Assembly (NCBI GenBank): GCA_003248845.1
Contig: QFPD01000053.1
Location: forward strand, 1 to 9,427
DNA length: 9,427 nucleotides
Source of the DNA: Microbacterium sp.
GTDB lineage: Bacteria > Actinomycetota > Actinomycetes > Actinomycetales > Microbacteriaceae
Direction: 5' to 3'
Shown: positions 6,757 through 9,427 of the stretch, piece by piece
How positions within the stretch are numbered: the stretch's first letter is position 1
How the letters are laid out: every line of letters begins with the position of its first letter
Program-made: the position numbers and the translations under genes
The notes under the pieces: model-generated
Told to the model about the DNA's origin: nothing
Seen by the model: only the letters and a program-made list of their open reading frames with translations
The model's database searches: none

Positions 6757-7566
6757 CTGTTTACCCACGCTGCGACCCTGATCGCCAAGACCGCTGAAGA
6801 AGGCGGCGAATTCCACGGGCCTTCGATCTTCGAGTTCTTCCCCGACGTTCTCTTCACGATCGCGGGAATCCCCGTCACGCGCATCCATCTGATCCAGTTC
6901 CTGGCGACGATCGCGCTCGTGCTCTTCCTATGGCTCGGCACGCGCAACATGCGTCTCGTCCCGGGCCGCTTCCAGTCGATCACCGAGATGGGGCTCGACT
7001 TCGTCCGGGTGAACATCGCGGAGGATCTCCTCGGCAAGAAGGACGGCCAGCGGTTCCTGCCGATCCTCACGACGCTGTTCTTCATGATCCTGTTCTTCAA
7101 CCTGACAGGCATCATCCCGTTCCTGAACCTCGCCGGCACGGCGATCATCGCGGTGCCGCTCCTGCTCGCGGTGGTCAGCTACGTCACCTTCATCTACGCC
7201 GGCATCAAGAAGAGCCCGAAGAACTTCTTCAAGAACGCGCTGTTCCCCTCCGGCGTGCCGTGGCCGATCTACTTCATCGTCACCCCGATCGAGCTCATCT
7301 CGACGTTCATCATCCGTCCTGTGACGCTCACGCTGCGACTGCTCATGAACATGATGGTCGGGCACTTGCTGCTCGTCCTGTTCTTCTCGGCGACGCAGTT
7401 CTTCCTCTTCACGATGGGTGGATGGTGGTCGGCGCTCGCCGCCGGCTCGCTCGCCTTCGGCTTCGTGTTCACCTTGTTCGAAATCCTGGTGGCCGTCCTC
7501 CAGGCCTATGTCTTCGCCCTCCTCACCGCGGTCTACATCCAGCTCGCGGTCGCAGAAGAGCACTGA
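6757..7566 (+). CDS. atpB: F-type ATP synthase subunit a (probable CTG start)
   Basis: Subunit a forms the two proton half-channels next to the c-ring. The C-terminal two thirds are unmistakable: the essential arginine (Arg194 from this start) in LRLLMNMMVGH, and LQAYVFALLTAVYI near the end. The His after the arginine and the Glu in LFEILV are the swapped form of E. coli Glu219/His245, common outside enterobacteria. The N-terminal part, with EFHGPSIFEFFPD, matches the conserved start region of actinobacterial AtpB, so the gene must begin well before the first in-frame GTG at 6919. Between the in-frame stop at 6658-6660 and 6919 there is no ATG, GTG or TTG in frame. CTG at 6757 has GGAG 6 bp upstream and gives 269 residues, a normal length. 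Gene identity is near certain; the start is the best available guess. Confidence 0.9.
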   Translation: MFTHAATLIAKTAEEGGEFHGPSIFEFFPDVLFTIAGIPVTRIHLIQFLATIALVLFLWLGTRNMRLVPGRFQSITEMGLDFVRVNIAEDLLGKKDGQRFLPILTTLFFMILFFNLTGIIPFLNLAGTAIIAVPLLLAVVSYVTFIYAGIKKSPKNFFKNALFPSGVPWPIYFIVTPIELISTFIIRPVTLTLRLLMNMMVGHLLLVLFFSATQFFLFTMGGWWSALAAGSLAFGFVFTLFEILVAVLQAYVFALLTAVYIQLAVAEEH

Positions 7567-7576
7567 GCGGTCGGCC

Positions 7577-7591
7577 CCCTGACCATCAGGG
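7577..7591 (+). other. Small hairpin between atpB and atpE
   Basis: CCCTGA (7577-7582) pairs with TCAGGG (7586-7591) around a three-base loop, and GG/CC pairs could extend it past a CC bulge. There is no T-tract. It might set mRNA stability or the relative level of atpE, since c-subunits are needed in excess; this is inference. Confidence 0.4.
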
Positions 7592-7601
7592 CCGCCCATA
7601 A

Positions 7602-7853
<252 letters not shown>

Positions 7854-7882
7854 TCGCCCACACCAGTTCTTAAGGAGACAGG

Positions 7883-8431
7883 ATGCTGAACGCTCTTGTC
7901 GCGTACGCGGCAGAGGAGGGCGGGGCTCCCAACCCGCTCATCCCCGCCTGGTACGACATTCTCTGGTCATCGGTCTGCTTCGTCATCATCCTCTTCGTCT
8001 TCTGGCGGGTTGCCCTGCCGAAGATGAAGACCCTGCTCGACCAGCGCGCTGCCGCCATCGAGGGCAACATCGCCAAGGCCGACGAGGCGCAGCGCAAGGC
8101 CGAGGCCGCGCTCGAGGAGTACACGGCCCAGCTCGCCGAAGCCCGCAAGGAGGCCGGTGAGATCCGCGATGCCGCCCGTGAGGACGGCAAGAAGATCATC
8201 ACCGAGGCGCGCGAGATCGCGTCTGCTGAGGCTGCGCGTCTGACCGCAACCGCGCACACGCAGATCGAGGCGGAGCGCCAGTCGGCGCTCGTCTCGCTGC
8301 GCAGTGAGGTCGGCACGCTCGCCCTCGACCTGGCCAGCGGTGTCATCGGTGAGTCCCTCTCCGACGACGCGAAGGCCAAGCGTGTCGTCGACCGCTTCCT
8401 CGCCGAGCTCGAGACCGAGAAGGTCAAGTAA
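7883..8431 (+). CDS. atpF: F-type ATP synthase subunit b
   Basis: Subunit b is the peripheral stalk that links the membrane sector to F1. The 182-residue protein has a short external N-terminus, one membrane helix (about 24-43), and then a long charged, Ala/Glu/Lys-rich helix (about 45-180) suited to a coiled-coil dimer. The ATG at 7883 follows a strong AAGGAG (7872-7877) at 5-bp spacing. Its TAA shares one base with the atpH ATG (TAATG), so the two are coupled. Unlike mycobacteria, b and delta here are separate proteins rather than a b-delta fusion. Confidence 0.96.
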   Translation: MLNALVAYAAEEGGAPNPLIPAWYDILWSSVCFVIILFVFWRVALPKMKTLLDQRAAAIEGNIAKADEAQRKAEAALEEYTAQLAEARKEAGEIRDAAREDGKKIITEAREIASAEAARLTATAHTQIEAERQSALVSLRSEVGTLALDLASGVIGESLSDDAKAKRVVDRFLAELETEKVK

Positions 8432-9219
8432 TGGGCAGCGCGACCACTCAGGCACTGGCGACGACCACCGCCGAGCTGAAGGCAGCGAAGGTGAGTGACC
8501 TCACGGTCGCCCGCGAGCTGTTCGCGGCCGCGCGCGAGATTGCCGAGTCGGCGCAGCTGAGCGGCGCGCTCTCGTCGTGGGGCGCGCCGGCAGCGGCGCG
8601 CGCCCAGGTCGCCCGCACCGTGTTCGCCGGTTTCGGCGCGACCTCGGTGCAGCTCGTGGCATCGGCGGTGTCGCAGCGGTGGTCCTCGACCGAGGACCTC
8701 ATCGCCGGCATTGAGGAGCTCGCGATCCGCGCTGCCGCCATCGGTGCGCCGGACGCTGACATCGAGGGAGAGCTGTTCCAGGTCGCCCGTACCGTCGCGG
8801 CGAACCCGGAGCTCGAGCTCGCCCTCGGCAGCCGCCTCGGTGACGCATCCGCTAAGGGTGCACTCATCGAGAAGCTGTTCTCCGGTCAGGCGAGTGAGGC
8901 GACGACGCTCATCGCGTCGCAGCTCGTGCAGCAGCCGCGTGAGCGGCGCGTGCGCGCCCTGCTGAACCGTGCTCTCGACCTCGTCGCCGACGAGCGCGGC
9001 CGGACCGTTGCGACGGTGCGTGTCGCCGCGGCGCCGGACGCCGCGCAGCAGCAGCGCCTCGCGCAGGCTCTCAGCGCCCGCTACGGCAGCGACGTCGCCG
9101 TCAACGTCGTCGTGGACCCCGAGGTCCTCGGCGGCATGCGGGTGGAGATCGGCGACGACGTCATCGACGGCACCGTCTCTTCCCGAATCAACGACTTGCG
9201 CCAGCGCCTCGCTGGCTAG
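8431..9219 (+). CDS. atpH: F-type ATP synthase subunit delta (long actinobacterial form)
   Basis: Delta (OSCP) caps F1 and holds the top of the peripheral stalk. At 262 residues it is longer than the roughly 178 of E. coli and matches the extended form of many Actinobacteria. The Ala-rich helical repeats cover the N-terminal two thirds. The C-terminal signature is clear: VDPEVLGGMRVEIGDDVIDG, followed by the closing helix with SSRINDLRQRL. The ATG overlaps the atpF stop by one base. No membrane segment or extra domain is evident; the additional length appears to be internal helices. Confidence 0.95.
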   Translation: MGSATTQALATTTAELKAAKVSDLTVARELFAAAREIAESAQLSGALSSWGAPAAARAQVARTVFAGFGATSVQLVASAVSQRWSSTEDLIAGIEELAIRAAAIGAPDADIEGELFQVARTVAANPELELALGSRLGDASAKGALIEKLFSGQASEATTLIASQLVQQPRERRVRALLNRALDLVADERGRTVATVRVAAAPDAAQQQRLAQALSARYGSDVAVNVVVDPEVLGGMRVEIGDDVIDGTVSSRINDLRQRLAG

Positions 9220-9234
9220 AAAAGAAGGAACACC

Positions 9235-9427
9235 ATGGCAGATCTCACCATCAGCCCCGATGCCATCCGGGACGCGCTGAAGGACTTCGTCGCAGCCTAC
9301 GAGCCGGCGTCCGCGAGTGCGACCGAGGTCGGCACGGTCGTCGACGCGGCCGACGGCATCGCCCACGTCGAGGGTCTTCCCGGCGTCATGGCGAACGAGC
9401 TCGTCCGCTTCGAGAACGGCATCGAGG
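9235..9427 (+). CDS. atpA: F-type ATP synthase subunit alpha (N-terminal part)
   Basis: Only the first 64 codons are inside the window. The N-terminal helix ([15 protein letters not shown]) and the start of the beta-barrel domain, with [20 protein letters not shown], fit AtpA of Actinobacteria. The ATG follows GAAGGA (9224-9229) at 5-bp spacing and lies 15 bp after the atpH stop. The nucleotide-binding domain is beyond the right edge. Confidence 0.95.
   Translation, partial: MADLTISPDAIRDALKDFVAAYEPASASATEVGTVVDAADGIAHVEGLPGVMANELVRFENGIE

Noticed and set aside
7870..9366. 498-residue minus-strand open frame across atpF, atpH and atpA
   Set aside because: It is antisense to three certain ATP synthase genes and its translation is Arg/Ser/Ala-rich without motifs, as expected of a shadow frame in high-GC DNA.

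Overview
The window looks like chromosome of a high-GC actinobacterium, most likely Microbacteriaceae (Microbacterium-like). This rests on strong G/C codon bias, many GTG starts, TAGGCT/TAGACT-type -10 elements close to start codons, a DUF222-type HNH protein, and the actinobacterial gene order prmC - tsaC - wecA-like - small membrane protein - atpB-E-F-H-A. The genus is inferred by eye and was not tested against a database.

Left part (1-3111): the C-terminal part of an HNH endonuclease-like protein runs rightward off the left edge. It converges on a leftward cysteine-biosynthesis operon. Read on the minus strand this operon is cysK copy 1 (2161-3111), cysK copy 2 (1201-2148), then cysE (602-1204). 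The genes are tightly packed, with 12 bp between the cysK copies and a 4-bp GTGA overlap into cysE. CysE makes O-acetylserine, and the CysK enzymes replace the acetate with sulfide to give cysteine. The two CysK copies are about 73% identical by hand count, and both keep the catalytic motifs. CysE ends in isoleucine, the residue that docks into CysK in the cysteine synthase complex.

Middle (3112-6638): a roughly 120-bp divergent promoter region separates the cys operon from prmC. It carries an 11-bp perfect inverted repeat whose two arms contain the two predicted -10 boxes. prmC (release-factor glutamine methyltransferase) probably starts leaderless. It is followed by tsaC (threonylcarbamoyl-AMP synthase for tRNA t6A), a WecA/TagO-family polyprenyl-phosphate sugar-1-phosphate transferase, and a four-helix AtpI-like membrane protein. 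The last three are joined by 4-bp stop/start overlaps. prfA, which often sits directly before prmC in actinobacteria, is not here; the cys operon takes its place.

Right part (6639-9427): the F-type ATP synthase operon begins, with atpB (a), atpE (c), atpF (b), atpH (delta, long actinobacterial form) and the first 64 codons of atpA (alpha). A promoter-like TAGGCT lies directly after the AtpI-like gene. The conserved N-terminus of AtpB has no ATG, GTG or TTG available in frame; the best start is a CTG preceded by a GGAG.

The window is mostly conserved housekeeping sequence. No RNA gene, CRISPR array, insertion sequence or phage element was recognised, and no wholly new system is evident. The points most worth a second look are the atpB start, the tandem cysK pair with its mirrored promoter region, and the repeat-encoded charged tails at the overlapping gene junctions.
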